Shown: positions 9,700 to 21,375, numbered from the stretch's first letter. The stretch: 64,000 bases of DNA from Doryteuthis pealeii (GCA_023376005.1 CM042145.1:16547022-16611021), one strand, 5' to 3'. Program-made: numbers and translations. Notes: a model not told the origin generated them from the letters alone.

Positions 9700-11090
9700 A
9701 AAGTAATCTATTTTTCCCCTTAGAAAAAAACAAAAAGAAAGCGGATTCTGAATGACTTTTATAAGATGTAGCCAAATCTTTTCTTTTCCATGGATGAATG
9801 TAAAAATGTTTTTGTTGAGGTCTATTGCTTTTGCATTTGGCATTAAATGGAAGGTGTTTTTTTTCGTGGCTCCAAGTGCTGCTATTTATAGCCAAAATGA
9901 AATCCACCAAATTCTTTTCAGACAAAATAGAGTTATGGATGTGTGGTTGGATGGGTGGATGGGGGTGGTTGGTTTGTATCAGAGGAAGAAGAATTTCCTT
10001 TAATTCTTTTGTATCTATTTACACTAGGTACCTCCAAAATAGGTCACATGATCAGTTTAGGCCATATTAAAGGAAGAAATGTAAATATTTTTTAACCTTT
10101 TTTTAAATCTCGCAAAAAAGAAATAATGAATACAAAGAGTAGTTACAAAGAAAAACAGTTAATTCAAAGATCAAATTATCCTATTAAGGAAAAATTACTC
10201 AACGTTATCTTGAAAAATAAACAAAACAGTCCGTTTTTTTACAACACGGTCAGTTTCTTTATTGATATTTTTTTAGCTGAATTCTGTATTCATAGTTCTT
10301 TTACTAAAGAAATTCTGGTATTGAAACTTATAAAAATCTTTTGATATAATTATTCAGATTCTTATCTTTATAGAAAGAAAGTAAAAATCGTTTTTTGTCA
10401 GTTCATTTTTCCATATTTCATAAAATAAAATAGGGGGTGGTAGACCTCGTAAAAAAAATATTTCCCCTAATGTATTTTAGGAAAAACTATTTCAGACATA
10501 TTTTCATTAAGTAATTATGGAAATTTTCGTAAAAATCGGACCATTAATTGACTTTTCATAGAATTTTTTTAAAAGCCTCTAATCATAACTTGTTTTTGGC
10601 TACATTAAATTTCAATTGATTTAACGGTGCAAAAATGTAAACATTGTTTTTCGTTTATAATTTTCATTATTTCTGTTAGTTGAAAATTTTTTTTTTAAAT
10701 TGTCAGAAGTTTTTTAATGTTTCTTCTTTTGAATGGACAAAAAATTTTCAAGATAATATTAACCTTTATACAAGTTTCATTGTGTTAAATATAGGGGGGG
10801 GGGGTAAATTTTACTGGGAAAATTGGTGGTACCTATTTTATACTTTCCCAAATTTCACTACTGAGTAGTTGCACTGGTATCTGGCAGAGAATCATCGCTA
10901 CTCGATAGTATAGCTGGGAAATCAGGCAAGAACTCTTGAGTGAGAGATCTCAGATTTCATGTCCAGACACACCCACACGCCGTTGCCGCCGCAAACCCCC
11001 TCAGCTGTGAACCTTATTCAAACACATTTCCTGCAGATAAGAAATGCAAAAAAAATATCTAAAGCACAATTCTTACCAATCTGGTATTCA
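9700..11090. other. A+T-rich unassigned sequence
   Basis: Long T and A runs and several short frames (62-85 codons) with no domain or repeat match inside the window. A G run lies at 10794-10804. I see no gene or structured element here. Confidence 0.4.
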
Positions 11091-11244
11091 TGTATGCAGC
11101 TATCATAACATGGTACAATCAGTGACGTACCAACTTCATGATCCAGGGGTGGGGGCAAGTGCTCAGCCCAGTGCTCCCTCCAGTGGCCAATAAATACTGA
11201 TTGACATTTTTCAAAGCTTCACCTACCCGGCCACTTTGATCCTC

Positions 11245-11840
11245 ACTGTGTATCCCATATTTGTGGCCTTGTGTCAGAATTAAGTTAAGCTTAGTAAATA
11301 ACTTGCCACTATAATTTATTTAGGTATGGCTCAGTGATACTTCCACAACAATTCTATGTATTCATAGTTCAGGGGTGTAGTGGTAAAAGTTTGGCAAGCA
11401 TATTTCAATGTTATAGCAACACAAAGGCCTTTGGGTTAGGGCAATTTTGTGCCCCCCCCTAAAGTCACAGTTAACTCTCCCTGACCCCACTCTGTTCACC
11501 TACTTCATCTACCCACCCACTTTTAAATTCTATGCATTCATAGTTCAGAGGTGTAGTGGTAAAAGTTAGGCAAGCATATTTCAATGTTATAGCAACACAA
11601 AGGCTTTTGGGTTAGGGCAATTTTGTGCCCCCCTAAAGTCACAGTTACCTCTCCCTGACCCCACTCTGTTTCACCACTGGGTACCATAGTTATTAAAATA
11701 TTCTCATAGAACATTAATAGTGAGTTTTAATCCTCAATGGGTATCCCATATTTGTGGCCTTGTGCCAAAACTAAGCTAAGCTTAAGCCACCAAAATTTGT
11801 TTAAGTATGGCTCAGTGATAGTTCCACAACAAGTCGACCA
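11245..11840. repeat. Nested direct repeats
   Basis: Two duplications overlap. A block of about 100 bp ('tatcccatatttgtggcctt', 'tatggctcagtgata') occurs at 11245-11345 and 11735-11838. Between these, a block of about 165 bp ('gtagtggtaaaagtt', 'agcaacacaaaggc') occurs at 11350-11495 and 11525-11675. The order x-y-y-x in the same orientation suggests duplication inside an inserted repeat. Confidence 0.75.
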
Positions 11841-12325
11841 GAATTTATCTCTGAGAGGATTGACTGAAAAAGAAGATACCAGATATCCTTAATTTCCCTC
11901 TCCATCAAACTATATATATAGGAAGGGCATTTATATTGTTAGTCATTTTTTTGTTGTATAATAAACCTTTAGAATTGAACTAAGTTTTAATTCATTGATT
12001 TGTTGTTGTTAGCCTTAGAATAAATGTTATACGAACATGATATCCTTGTGTTTATCTTCTTGCCAACCAATCAACCCACAAATCAACATGTCTATATAAG
12101 TAACCTATTTCTGAACAATGTTAATTATTTTAAATGAGAGGACAAATTTAAAAATAAAGTTTTTTTTATACACATAATGAGAATTATGACCTTTCAATCA
12201 GTCAGAGTGCAGGTTTAGTGAGGATTCTTATCAGAAACTCATTGAGGAAAAGGAAAGATTTTTTTTTCTTTTTTATCTTGGAGGTCAGTCAAAAAAATCA
12301 GAGATACGCATATAGTATAAAAAAT

Positions 12326-12580
12326 AAAGTAAAGCTGGAAGAGTGGCCTATCATCGGTATCAGCCAGACAGCAAGGGAGACTATACCCTTTTCACTGGTG
12401 CTAGAACAGGAAGATTGTTTTTGTGTCTGAGGTGGAACACCACAATTACTATCAGCTCCCCACTTTACACCACAGATCCAAGCTGTGCCTCTCATGTGCT
12501 GAGTTGGTGAAGGTTGGTATCAAGCCTGGAACCTTGTGGTTTCTGGGTGGATGCTCTAATGACTGAGCTAAACTAGCCCT
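12326..12580 (-). repeat. SINE family A, antisense
   Basis: The body and head are recognisable: 'ggtatcagccagacagcaag' and, at the far end, the inverse of the A box (ACTGAGCTAA). The (CTTA)n tail is reduced to 'aaagtaaag'. The head is diverged. Confidence 0.85.
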
Positions 12581-12844
12581 TTAAATCTTTGCCCACCAAA
12601 TTTCCCCACAGCTGTACCAAATTTCATTCAACTGGTTCCCTATTGCAAAAGGATCACAGTACCAGTCTCAGGGTTGATTCACAGACAAAACAAAAGATGG
12701 CAGGGGTGTTTACGTGGTGATTTTTCAGGGTAATCATGAGACATGTCCGAGAGCCATTGCCAGTGGGTTACAGTAAGATCAGAGAGAGCCATTGTGAGTG
12801 GTTTAAAGTAGGCAAAGAATTAAGTAACTAAATATTTACCAAAA

Positions 12845-13165
12845 AGAAGTAAAATCTGATGTGGGGAATCTAGTTCTGGAGATCTGAGGAGTGTGGAATA
12901 CCCCTTCATTGCCATTACTCCCAGGTATATTGAATGGTAGTATGTATTAGGGTTCCATCTATGGGTTAAATAGATCTGCTTAAAACTCATTTGTACTTGA
13001 TTGGGCTATGTGCAAAAAAAACCTCTTATGTAACAACAACACAAAAAATGTAAATATAAATGCACATGGAATGCAATTCCCTAACCTGTGGGCATAAAAT
13101 GACCTTAGATGGGTTGACATGCCGTTAAAATCAATCAATCAATCAATTAATCAATAATAAAGGAA
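12845..13165 (+). repeat. Family C retroposon with (AATC)n tail
   Basis: It contains 'ctggagatctgaggagtgtg', 'gggttccatctatgggtta' and 'gggttgacatgccgttaaaa', then (AATC)n at about 13130-13155. It is 5'-truncated relative to the 0.65-kb copy. Confidence 0.8.
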
Positions 13166-13265
13166 GTAAAACTGATTTTAGACCAGAAAAATGTCCTGTG
13201 ATTCTTATGATTAGTGATATATAATGGTACATTAATAAAGCGTATGGTATGCAAAGAAGAAATAA

Positions 13266-13858
13266 TGGACGAGATAGGTTTTGGTTAAATCGTTTATTAA
13301 AAATAAACAAGGGTTGAAAATGTTGGTGTTGTCGTCAGAAGAATTAGTAGTAATCTCTGGAATGGCCGAGTGGAGTAAGTCAGGAATGGCCCAGAGTCGC
13401 GAGGTGCAGTGATCGGGTCAGGAGAGGGTAGGGGTATCAGGCCGGCGGCGGCATGTGCGTGGTAGTGGGTAGATGTAGCGGCTCTTTGATCCTGCCTGCC
13501 AGTTGGTCGGTGATACTAATGGCTTGGGAGCCCTCGGTCAACTGCCTTTGGTCCTCAAAATGCCGAACTTATATAGTAAAGAGATAGGCTCCAGAAATGC
13601 TTTTGGAGCGTTTAGCGGGAAGGTTTTTCATTGGCTAAAAAACATTAATTAGAATATATTTTTCTTGTTTATCAATATTGTTACTTCGAGCCTATGCGCA
13701 GATCCATGTTAAATTGGTCACTTTGTTTTAGGGTACCGTTGGGTTAACTTCCGCTGGTAGGCGTCCGTGACTCGTGTTTTGTTTTGCTTTGTTAGCGAGT
13801 GGATATATTGTGGAATAAGGATTGTGAATCATAAGAGATATCTATTTCTGTTATAACA
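13266..13858 (-). mobile_element. Solo LTR-like element with CCAAT and TATA boxes
   Basis: Read on the minus strand it starts TGTTATAACAG and shares 'agatatctctt...gattcac' with the elements ending at 26396 and 62242. On that strand a CCAAT box (about 13629-13645) precedes CTATATAAG (about 13567-13577), then a G+C-richer stretch, then AATAAA near 13296. This order matches a U3-R-U5 layout. No target duplication could be confirmed and no internal coding region adjoins. Confidence 0.5.
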
Positions 13859-13942
13859 TTAGTCTTGTATTTTAAAAATTCCTTATAAACAAGATACAAG
13901 TTAAATAGATAACTTGGTACATACTGTAAAGTATGTATTTAA

Positions 13943-14164
13943 TCAACCCTTCCACTACAAGCAGGATGTGGCACAAGGCAAACTTTTAAGCTGGTTTGAA
14001 ATTCAGAGTACAGCTAGTTTTAATTCAGAGTTTTCATTCTCCTAGACTGATTGCCTTACCAAGACTAAAGAACCCAGTCTGCCCAACTATTTACCTAAAA
14101 CTGGGAGGAGAACAGATGGGGTGATTCGTTTCCTTAGGGTGTTAGCACAAAGTGAAATGTAAAC

Positions 14165-14166
<2 letters not shown>
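13943..14166 (-). repeat. SINE family B, antisense, truncated
   Basis: It starts 'caacccttccactacaagca', the inverse of the 3' end, and stops in the middle of the body before the tRNA-like head. It abuts a (GA)n run at 14167-14211. Confidence 0.75.

Positions 14167-14211
<45 letters not shown>
14167..14211. repeat. (GA)n microsatellite
   Basis: About 45 bp of pure GA dinucleotide. Confidence 0.95.
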
Positions 14212-14215
<4 letters not shown>

Positions 14216-14261
14216 TCTGACCAAAAAATAGTTAATTTCACCACTTATTTCTTTCTGAATT

Positions 14262-14466
14262 TTACCCTTTCCAATGCATTCCTATAGTAAAACCCTTTTC
14301 CAATACATTTCTATTGTAAAACTCTTTCCAATGCATTTCTATAGTAAAACTCTTTCCAATGCATTTCTATAGTAAAACTCTTCCCAATGCATTCCTATAG
14401 TAAAACTCTTTTCCAATACATTTCTATTGTAAAACTCTTTCCAATGCATTTCTATAGTAAAACCCT
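14262..14466. repeat. 28-bp tandem repeat, about 7 units
   Basis: The unit is built on CCAATGCATTTCTATAGTAA with AAACTCTTT. Three more units lie at 18148-18232, so the repeat is dispersed. A frame on the minus strand only reflects the periodicity. Confidence 0.9.
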
Positions 14467-14574
14467 CATATAAAGTGTAGGCACAGACACATGCACAACA
14501 AACACAACAGTGTTGCCAATAGCTGCATGAACAGTTTTTCTGTGTCCCCAGCACTTTGGAGACCTTACTTTTGG

Positions 14575-14680
14575 ATTACTCTCATACAATGTACACAATT
14601 CTCTAACCTCTAGGCATAAAATAACCGCAGACGGGTTGATATGCCATTAAAATCAATCAATCAATCAATCAATTAGAAAC
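14575..14680 (+). repeat. Family C 3' end
   Basis: 'ctctaacctctaggcataaa' and 'cgggttgatatgccatta' are followed by (AATC)n. Only the last 100 bp or so of the family is present. Confidence 0.8.
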
Positions 14681-15460
14681 AAGTTGAATTAGTTAAATTG
14701 AGACATAAGATAAAAAAATTGACTTTTTTTTTTTATCGAGTCTCTTTGGGTAAAAGCTGAATTCTTCATTCTTATAATTGCATCTACGTTGCATCCACAT
14801 GCAATTTGCAACTGATCTGGTGTTCTCACAAGTGCAGTCAGTTTCTTCTCTGTTATCAGATAGATAAAAAAAAAAAAAAGAAAAAAAAAACCAACAAACA
14901 AAAGAAAAACTGGTCTATTTCATTGTTTTTTCTCATCTATTTATTTATTGATAAGCCAAAGCTGATTCCATCAACTAGAAACTACTTTGAGATTTTCCTC
15001 AATAAAGAAAACAACAAAAAAAAAAGAAACAAAAAAAAACATGCTGAAATAATAAGGAAAAAGAATTGTTTTTGGTAACCAAGTCGACTGGCACCATGCC
15101 ACCAAGAAGACAACAGGCAAAATTATTCTATGCTCAAATTTTCCTGATATTAAAATGGAACAGTTCCAGACAAGACCTTTCTTCTTTTAAAAGACAATTG
15201 TTCCCAGTGATTGCTCAACAAGGAACTAAAAAAATGGAATTTAAAAAGAAAATTTGGTATTGTTCTTCCTGTTAGCAAATTTGCAGACACAGGAATAATA
15301 AGCCTCGCCTACTGGAAATAGGTCAACTCCGGGAAGTGATTTAAGGGGTAGCCCTGCAAGGATATCATTGGGCTCTATGCCATATTTACTAAGCCGAGTA
15401 TAAATCCAGACATCTAATTCCTCGGCTTTCAGGCTTGGATTATATGTTACATAATGTATG
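14680..15460. other. Unassigned, with A-rich tracts
   Basis: A-rich runs at 14866-14890 and 15014-15040 produce Lys-rich short frames. A 69-codon frame at 15066-15275 has no recognised domain. No gene is supported. Confidence 0.35.
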
Positions 15461-15990
15461 TGGTAGCCTATTCATTTTGCAATATAGTGTAGATTTTTTA
15501 AATTCAAAAGTTAACGTTTAATTCTGGAGAAGAGTCATGTAAAGTTACAATAGGTTCTGATAAATATGACAGGCAGACTATGACCTCTGATTGGTCTGTA
15601 GCATCCTATTCTGATTGGTTTAGAATGTCACATGACTGTAATTGAGGGAAAGTTGTTGAGTTGGGTGTAGATGGTTGGCATGCCCAGACACAAAAATGGT
15701 GTCCTCTGAGTTCTTCTCTGTGTACATAAGAGTTTAAGTCTTGGGAAATAAAACATCAAAAACAACAAACGAAGTCTTCATGTTCATTATTAAGAACAAG
15801 AAATGGACGCAGAGATATATATGACCCAAGAAAGTGGGAAAGTAGTTGAGTTGGGTTTAGATGGGAATATGGTGAATTCTTCTCCGTGCGTTAGAATGTT
15901 GGGTCTTGGGAAATAAAACATCACAAACAACAAAGTCTTTGTATTCATTAATAAGAACTGACTAATATGGATGCAGAGATATATACATCA
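15460..15990 (+). mobile_element. LTR-like family K with duplicated 3' part
   Basis: It shares 'agcctattcattttg', 'aagttaac' and 'cttgggaaataaaacatc' with 26525-26900. Two ATTGG motifs (15590, 15618) precede GGGAAATAAAACATC, whose AATAAA lies at about 15745. The segment from 'agttgagttgggt' to 'gcagagatatata' is repeated (about 15653-15825 and 15845-15985). Promoter and polyadenylation order suggests an LTR in sense orientation; coding remnants are absent. Confidence 0.4.
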
Positions 15991-16366
15991 TCATCATCAT
16001 CATCATCATATCATACAATTAGCACGGATATCCATGACAATCTCTCGCCAACCTTCCCTATGATTCATTGTCCCAGGGAGGTCTTCTCTGCGCAGCATCC
16101 AGCATCCTCGCATAGTTGGTCAATGTAGGTCCTTGGTGGGTGCCCACATTAGCATGTCCATGTGTTGGCTTCCACGGGGAATGTTGCTTATGAGTTCGTC
16201 CTTGCTTCTCCAGCAGTGTCCAGCATGCCTTGACCATCTCATGCGGATGGTTTGTGAGATGGGGGGCAGGTGGCCATACAGCTGCTTCCTTGTGAGGTGC
16301 TGTTTCCACGACTTGTTCAAGACCGCACACAGCATGTAATTTTATATAATATAAGATATCCCACAA
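15988..16366 (-). pseudogene. LINE reverse transcriptase C-terminal fragment
   Basis: On the minus strand, shifted frames encode a typical LINE ORF2 C-terminal tail. One frame (16335 to 16120) reads MLCAVLNKSWKQHLTRKQLY, then 'GHLPPISQTIRMRW' and 'RHAGHCWRSKDEL'; the neighbouring frame continues 'HGHANVGTHQGPT'. A (CAT)n run at about 15988-16010 is the 3' tail seen from the other strand. Frameshifts and lack of the RT core make it a pseudogene. This tail type is widespread in RTE-like LINEs of marine invertebrates. Confidence 0.8.
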
Positions 16367-16384
16367 CTTGGAACACCGACAGTA

Positions 16385-16800
16385 GTAGGCTTAATGGGTT
16401 GTAAGGGGCTCATTAAGCCTTGGTTGGCAACCCATCTAAGACAAGGAAAAGTCCGATACAAAACCTCCACTGCCTAGCAGTTTTACCTCATCCCAAGGAA
16501 AGGCTAGGGGGAGTAAAACCTCCAAACAAATCAGGAGCCGGAATCCCTAAGGTGGTATCATGCTGGAATCCAGTGCTACCCAGTAACTCCTGTGACACTA
16601 CCGCTGCCAAACTGCATTGGTTCCTTACTGTTTCTTTGGACCACAGCGGCAGTGTGGAGAGGGGGGATTTGCTGCTTGGGCAACAGCTCATCCTCCATAT
16701 GAAATCACCAGGCAACGTAATTAAAAAAAAAAAAAAAAAAATTTGGACACTACTCCATCGTCTCTCATAGACAGAAGGATGCCAACAACAAGAACAAAAG
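16385..16800 (+). mobile_element. Internally deleted LINE, 5' and 3' ends joined
   Basis: 'aagccttggttggcaaccca' and 'aggaaaagtccgatacaaaa' resemble LINE 5' untranslated sequence. After an A run (16724-16741), 'tccatcgtctctcatagaca' and 'ggatgccaacaacaagaaca' resemble a LINE 3' end. The 3' block is shared with 21727-21755. The coding region in between is missing. A 116-codon frame (16420-16770) is an artefact of the leader. Confidence 0.5.
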
Positions 16801-16907
16801 TTGGGGTAGATAAATCTAACTTAACTTAGTCTATTTATCCCCTACCTCACATGGTGTGACTCACATCAAATCCAGAACACAAAGGTAAGTAGGTATCTAC
16901 AATGATA

Positions 16908-17330
16908 TCTATTAATAATGGAGATTCGCTTCCGGTTTTTGTCTGTAACAAAAATTACGTCACTGCTTACGTCACATTACCCAAAATCGTCATAACAGAA
17001 TAAATACACTCAAAATTTGAACATGCAACATTAGACAGTCCTCATTGTTTTTTAAAACAAGTTTTAATAAATACATGACTGGTATTATATATCTATATAT
17101 AGTTTGTTTTATTTTAATACATATTTAAAGTTTACATTTCAAATTGTTTTATTTTTTAATCCTTTAATGAATTTGATGATTTTACTTACTTGGGGTACAA
17201 ACTCGCTGACATTGAATTTTTTACTCCCACCCCTCAGGCAATATGTTTCAAAAATCTATTTTTACATCGCCCGGAGGGTGTTTTTTATTTTGTACTGGTT
17301 AACATACTGATTACACTTGAGAGGAATTGA
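16908..17330 (+). repeat. Diverged family F repeat
   Basis: It begins 'taataatggagattcgcttc' with 'tttgtctgtaac' and ends near 'gcccggagggtgttttttat', both matching the ends of the 8.8-9.69 kb copy, with a diverged A+T-rich middle. No terminal inverted repeats are evident. Confidence 0.5.
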
Positions 17331-17345
17331 ACGAAAATTATTAGG

Positions 17346-17606
17346 ACCGGGTTAGCTCAGTCGGTAGAGTGTTCGGCTAGAAACCACAAGGTTCCTAGTT
17401 CGATACCGGCCCTCGCCAACTCAGCATATGAGTAGCACAGGGATCTGTGTGGTAAAGTAAGGAGCTGATGGTAGGTGTGGCGCTTCACTTCAGACGCAAA
17501 AACAATCTCCTGGCTCTAGCACTAGTAAAAAAGGGGATAGGCTCCCTCGCTGATTGGCTGATACCGACTTTAGGCCACCCCGACGACTTTACTTACTTTA
17601 CTTGCT
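17346..17606 (+). repeat. SINE family A, best-preserved copy
   Basis: The tRNA-like head shows A box TTAGCTCAGTCGG and B box AGTTCGATACC. The acceptor arms GGACCGG and CCGGCCC still pair apart from one position. The body runs through 'ccaactcagcatatgagtag' and 'gatagg...ctgataccgactttagg' to a (CTTA)n-like tail. A and B boxes imply RNA polymerase III transcription; a LINE partner would supply retrotransposition. It is a SINE, not a tRNA gene, because the head continues directly into the body. Confidence 0.9.
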
Positions 17607-18145
17607 GTGCAAAATGATTCAATATGAGTTATATTTGTGAATCATTTGCATGTTTTAAAGAATAAAACTTTTCTTTGTATCTTGAGAAATGCAAACGGTG
17701 AATCATGTTTTATTTAATTGTGCCTGAATCTATTTTCAATAGAAATGCACAAAAAAAAAAAAAAAAAAAAAAAAAGATAAAGAAAAGAAAAAGAATTCCT
17801 CCTCAGATACAAAAAAAAGCTTTTTAAATGCTGAAGAAGAAGACAGAACAATGATTTCATTGTTCTTATTTAATAATATTTTCAGATCTATATTGGCTGT
17901 TTTGTTGTTTACATCAGAATGTTTCAGATATTGTATTTTTCCATTTGTGTGTTATAAACTCATTTTAGGCAGATTTAAGTAGATATCGTCTTACTCTCAA
18001 AATGGCTGCTAATTTTATTAGAAAGAAGCAATTTCAAAATTCCAACTGCAAAGAAGTCATATATAATGGTTATTACCACAGTTTGTATTATGGTGCTGAA
18101 CCTACTAGAACGGCATATGTAATACAACTCCGCCCCTCCCCCCAA
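17607..18145. other. A+T-rich unassigned sequence with poly-A run
   Basis: A run of about 27 A lies at 17749-17775. No recognised repeat or coding signal otherwise. Confidence 0.4.
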
Positions 18146-18246
18146 AAAACACCTTTCCAATGAATTCCTGTAGTAAAAGCTTTTCCGATGTATTTCTATT
18201 GTAAAACTCTTTCCAGTGCATTTCTATTGTATATATATATATATAT

Positions 18247-18570
18247 GTGAAAATAAAATGGAAATTAATCTGACAGTGTGAATATGATATATTGAAAAAA
18301 CAAAGGATGTTTACAAATGCATGGGCTCATCAGGAGAGAATGTGCAAACCGTTTCGGAGCCTTCCTTTCTACAGTTTTAAAAAGCAACACCAGCCCTACC
18401 TCACTGATGTGAGGACCCTCGCAATATCTGCATCGACCGCACGTGGATCGGTCATCAACAAAAATAAGACGGGAAAAAATGATGAGCCCATGCATTTGTA
18501 AACATCCTTATTTTTTCAATATATCATATTCACACTGTCGGATTAATTTCCATTTTATTTTCATATACTT
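18247..18570. mobile_element. Foldback element with about 90-bp inverted arms
   Basis: The left arm ('tggaaattaatctgacagtg', 'atgtttacaaatgcatgggc') is the inverse of the right arm ending 'ttaatttccattttattttc'. The centre carries 'cctcactgatgtgaggaccc' and 'gatcggtcatcaac', also present at 18880-19080 and 43905-44020. A 69-codon frame crosses arm and centre and is not coding. Confidence 0.7.
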
Positions 18571-19120
18571 GTCTATGAAAAAACTTTACATATGAATGTT
18601 TACTCCTTTGAAGATATTTATCCATAAACACCACGGATTTACCTATAAAAGTGGGCTACTTATTTTACAGTTGGATTGTATTACAAATAATTTTGATATT
18701 TCATATACACTTTTTATATAATTATACACTTTTTTAAATAATTCTACATCAGGCTTTTTTGAGTCTTATTTTTATAACTATAATGCTTCTGATTATTTAA
18801 AAAAATTAAAAATAAAATTCATTTTATTTTTAAATAAAATTCATTTTATTTTTAATATAGACAGCGCATTTTTTGATTAATTCCAACTTTTGATTAGCAG
18901 CGTTCTGTTTTTGCTAACGGTCATTTTTTCCGTCTTATTTTTGTTGATGACCGATCCACGTGCGGTTGATGTAGATATTGCGAGGGTCCTCACATCAGTG
19001 AGGTAGGGCCGGTGTTGCTTTTTAAACCGTAGAGAGGAAGGCCCCGAAACGGTTTGCACATTCTCTCCTGATGAGCCCATGCATTTGTAAGCATCCTTTG
19101 TTTTTTCAATATATCATATA
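18571..19120. repeat. Second copy of the 18.25/43.4-kb family
   Basis: 'aacaccacggatttacctat', 'gtgggctacttattttacag' and 'tgatgaccgatccacgtgcg' are collinear with 43560-44125. It ends 'gaaacggtttgcacattctc', 'tgatgagcccatgcatttgt'. The order suggests this copy adjoins the foldback at 18247 as part of a larger, rearranged array. Confidence 0.7.
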
Positions 19121-19130
19121 TATATATATA

Positions 19131-19355
19131 TATTTTTGGGAGAATATGTGCTCAATTGAAGCGTAACTAATTTTGAAAGTTAATTAATTAATAATTAATT
19201 AATTAGGCGGGCATACTTATTTAAATGTAAGGCTAAACAAAATCGAAAAAAATCAATCTCTGTATGTACATTTCGGCCTATTAGGCCTCATCAGTAGAGC
19301 TATAGATAGGAAGACCGCCTTGTGCGTGATTCGAAACCCGACTGTCAAGCTGACA
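19131..19355 (-). mobile_element. Family D SINE, antisense, head truncated
   Basis: The 3' part, hammerhead and part of the B box region ('gattcgaaacccgactgtca') are present. The A box region is lost at about 19355. Embedded after a short (TA)n tract at 19120-19131. Confidence 0.75.
19258..19299 (-). ncRNA. Hammerhead ribozyme in family D, stem I mismatch
   Basis: On the minus strand: CTGATGA, stem II GGCCT with AGGCC (5 perfect pairs, better than the other copies), GAAA, stem III ATGTACAT, then CAGAG. The first stem I pair is A-C instead of G-C, next to the cleavage site. The core is otherwise complete. Confidence 0.7.
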
Positions 19356-19384
19356 GGTGAGCATCTGAAATCTCTCACTATATT

Positions 19385-20000
19385 ATTATATATGGTATCA
19401 TCCAACACAACGACTGTAATACTGAGCCAGAGCATCGCTATATAAACCGAAACCGTGCACCAGCACTATTATTATATTAGTGCCGTGACCAGGATAGACC
19501 AAGAAAAAGAGACCAAAGAGAAGAGAGAGAAGCGGAGGACGTCCGCTGGAGTCAGACCCTCCGAAACCAGAGAGCTCGCCATAACTCAGTGCCCTTGATA
19601 CAACTTTGTCGATACACTCTGACATCTTGCCACTCGGTACCAAAGTTATCCAAAAACAACTAGCTGTAGATCGCCAGTCAACTGACAAAGAAATTACCTC
19701 GCTCTTCTGACATTATACAAAAATATTAATCATTGTATAAAAAACAATAAATGTATATATTTTGTACATAATTATCAGAAGGCGTTTCTGTTTGTTTTGT
19801 TTGACCCCGTTGACAGCTTTTGGTTATTATATTTCAGCCGAGTTGGTAAAGGAACAAAACCAGCTCTCCTTCAGGACACTATAGTACTATAATCTGTGCT
19901 ACGACCAGCATAGAATAATCCTCAGACACTAAAGTATCATTTCGATAGAACGACTGTAATACTGAGCCGGAGCATCGTTCGATAAACCAAAATCTTGCAC
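19385..20000 (+). mobile_element. Deleted LTR element, possibly BEL/Pao-like
   Basis: An LTR-like segment 'acgactgtaatactgagcc', with CTATATAAACC as a TATA box, occurs at about 19399-19480 and again at 19949-20020. After the first copy comes 'tagtgccgtgaccaggata', like a primer-binding region. A leader and a short collinear frame follow (LPLGTKVIQKQLAV... near 19629-19710, ending TGA). The pol region is absent. The BEL/Pao label rests on resemblance of the 'tgccgtgacc' site and is tentative. Confidence 0.35.
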
Positions 20001-20039
20001 CGGCAACATTATTATACACTATAAATAAAATGACTTATT

Positions 20040-20470
20040 GTTGCATAATTGTATGGTGGTGTAGGGTTTTGACAACACCCTCTAGCGAGAATTCTAAGGA
20101 GCCAGTGTTTTCAGATCAGGGAATGGAAAACTACCGGACACTTAGAATCTCGCAAGTCACGTGAGACTTAGTTAAGTCAGTTGCTGCCAAAATGTGATGC
20201 AGTGCAGACGTGTGATTGCAGGGCTGAACTCAATCCACGCAGTGAATGAAAAGAAGCCCTTAGGAAATAAAAGCTTTGATCAAAGTAATACAAGTCTTGC
20301 TAGTTATTACATGACTTAAAGGATCCCCTTAAAGGAAGCCCTTAGTTAGAAAATAAAGCAGCAAAAAGTTAGAAGACCAGACAAAGTAGAAAGAAGTAAA
20401 GATCCAACATGGTCGCTGGACGATCACGGATGGCCGATAGAAAGGAAGAAGATAGAGAAGAACAAGTAAG
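20040..20470 (+). mobile_element. LTR-like sequence and short putative leader exon
   Basis: 'gacaacaccctctagcgag', AATAAAAGC (about 20265) and AATAAAGC (about 20353) suggest an LTR with polyadenylation signals. An ATG at about 20410 opens 19 codons (MVAGRSRMADRKEEDREEQ) and meets GTAAGTAAC, a consensus splice donor. The same layout (ATG, short frame, CAA|GTAAGTAAG) occurs at 2350. It could be a retroelement leader or a first exon; no second exon is visible. Confidence 0.3.
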
Positions 20471-21020
20471 TAACACTACACTATCTATCTATGTGTCTGT
20501 CTCTCTCTAATGTCTCTATGTTGGTCCACCCTCTCTCTATCATGCGAAGAACACTATTGTTTATATACCCGCAACATGAGTATATAACATTATTTTTGCT
20601 CATGATTAAAATATATAAATTTAGTGGAGATAAACTTACCTCTGACTCATTTAATTATCCCCAATTAAATTCATAAATCAATGAATTTTTTTTTTTGTGG
20701 TCTAGATTTTCCTGTGAAGGGTTCAGTTTCACTTTAGTTAGTCTATCTATCCTAACCCACCCTCTAGTAAGATTCATGCCAAATCCTAAGGATAAAGATA
20801 ATTATGTTTTAATATATAGATTATTACCATATTTCCTGGCATTGAAAATGCCGCAGATTTCTAAAAATAAACATTGAAAATTTACCCTGCATCTTCGAGA
20901 TTGAGTGCTATGTTGCTTATGAAGCCTGTATCTTATTATAGAGATACGTTGATTGTTTTTTTTTTTTTTTTTTCTAAAATTTATCTACACATATTCGGGT
21001 GTGTCTTAGAAGTCATCTAT
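20471..21020. other. Unassigned A+T-rich sequence
   Basis: Contains short frames of about 60 codons and a T run at 20958-20974. No support for a gene or element. Confidence 0.4.
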
Positions 21021-21026
21021 GTATAT

Positions 21027-21375
21027 TAGGGTAGGTCGATTTTTCACTTTTTAAAAATGTCAAATTGTCCATCCATGCAAAAGTTGTGTATTAGTATACT
21101 AAATACTGATACCAAAAATTAGATCTTTTACTTGTACCATTGTTTGAGGAAATAACATCAAAGATCGTCTGCTAAAATTCACAAAAATCCTTGTTTTTAC
21201 AACATTTGGCCTAGAAATTGGTTAGAAAATTTACACATTTTCAATTTGAATCCTATTTATAATATTTAATTCATTTCATTTAATAAAATAAAATAACATT
21301 TTCTGATTTAAATATTGAAAATGGTAAATTTTCTAACCAATTGATATTTTAAAAAGTGAAAAATCAACTACCTAA
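21027..21375. mobile_element. MITE with inverted ends (family I)
   Basis: Ends are inverted: GGGTAGGTCGATTTTTCAC at left and GTGAAAAATCAACTACC at right, with TTTTTAAAA continuing inside. TA or TTA/TAA flanks are compatible with a Tc1/mariner-type insertion. A second, right-truncated copy lies at 28012-28316. Size about 350 bp, no coding capacity. Confidence 0.7.

Noticed and set aside
15988..16366. Active LINE
   Set aside because: Only the C-terminal coding end is present, in shifted frames, with no endonuclease or RT catalytic motifs.
17346..17415. Functional tRNA gene
   Set aside because: A and B boxes and an acceptor stem are present, but the same head occurs in several copies followed by the same 180-bp body and tail, which defines a SINE. 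No terminator of T residues follows the head.
19025..19085. Possible hammerhead in the 18-19 kb and 43-44 kb family (GAAACGG, then CTGATGAG about 25 nt later)
   Set aside because: Order would need a stem II-open permutation; no stem III can form after GAAAC, and the stem II strands pair poorly. The two core boxes are present, but the helices are not.
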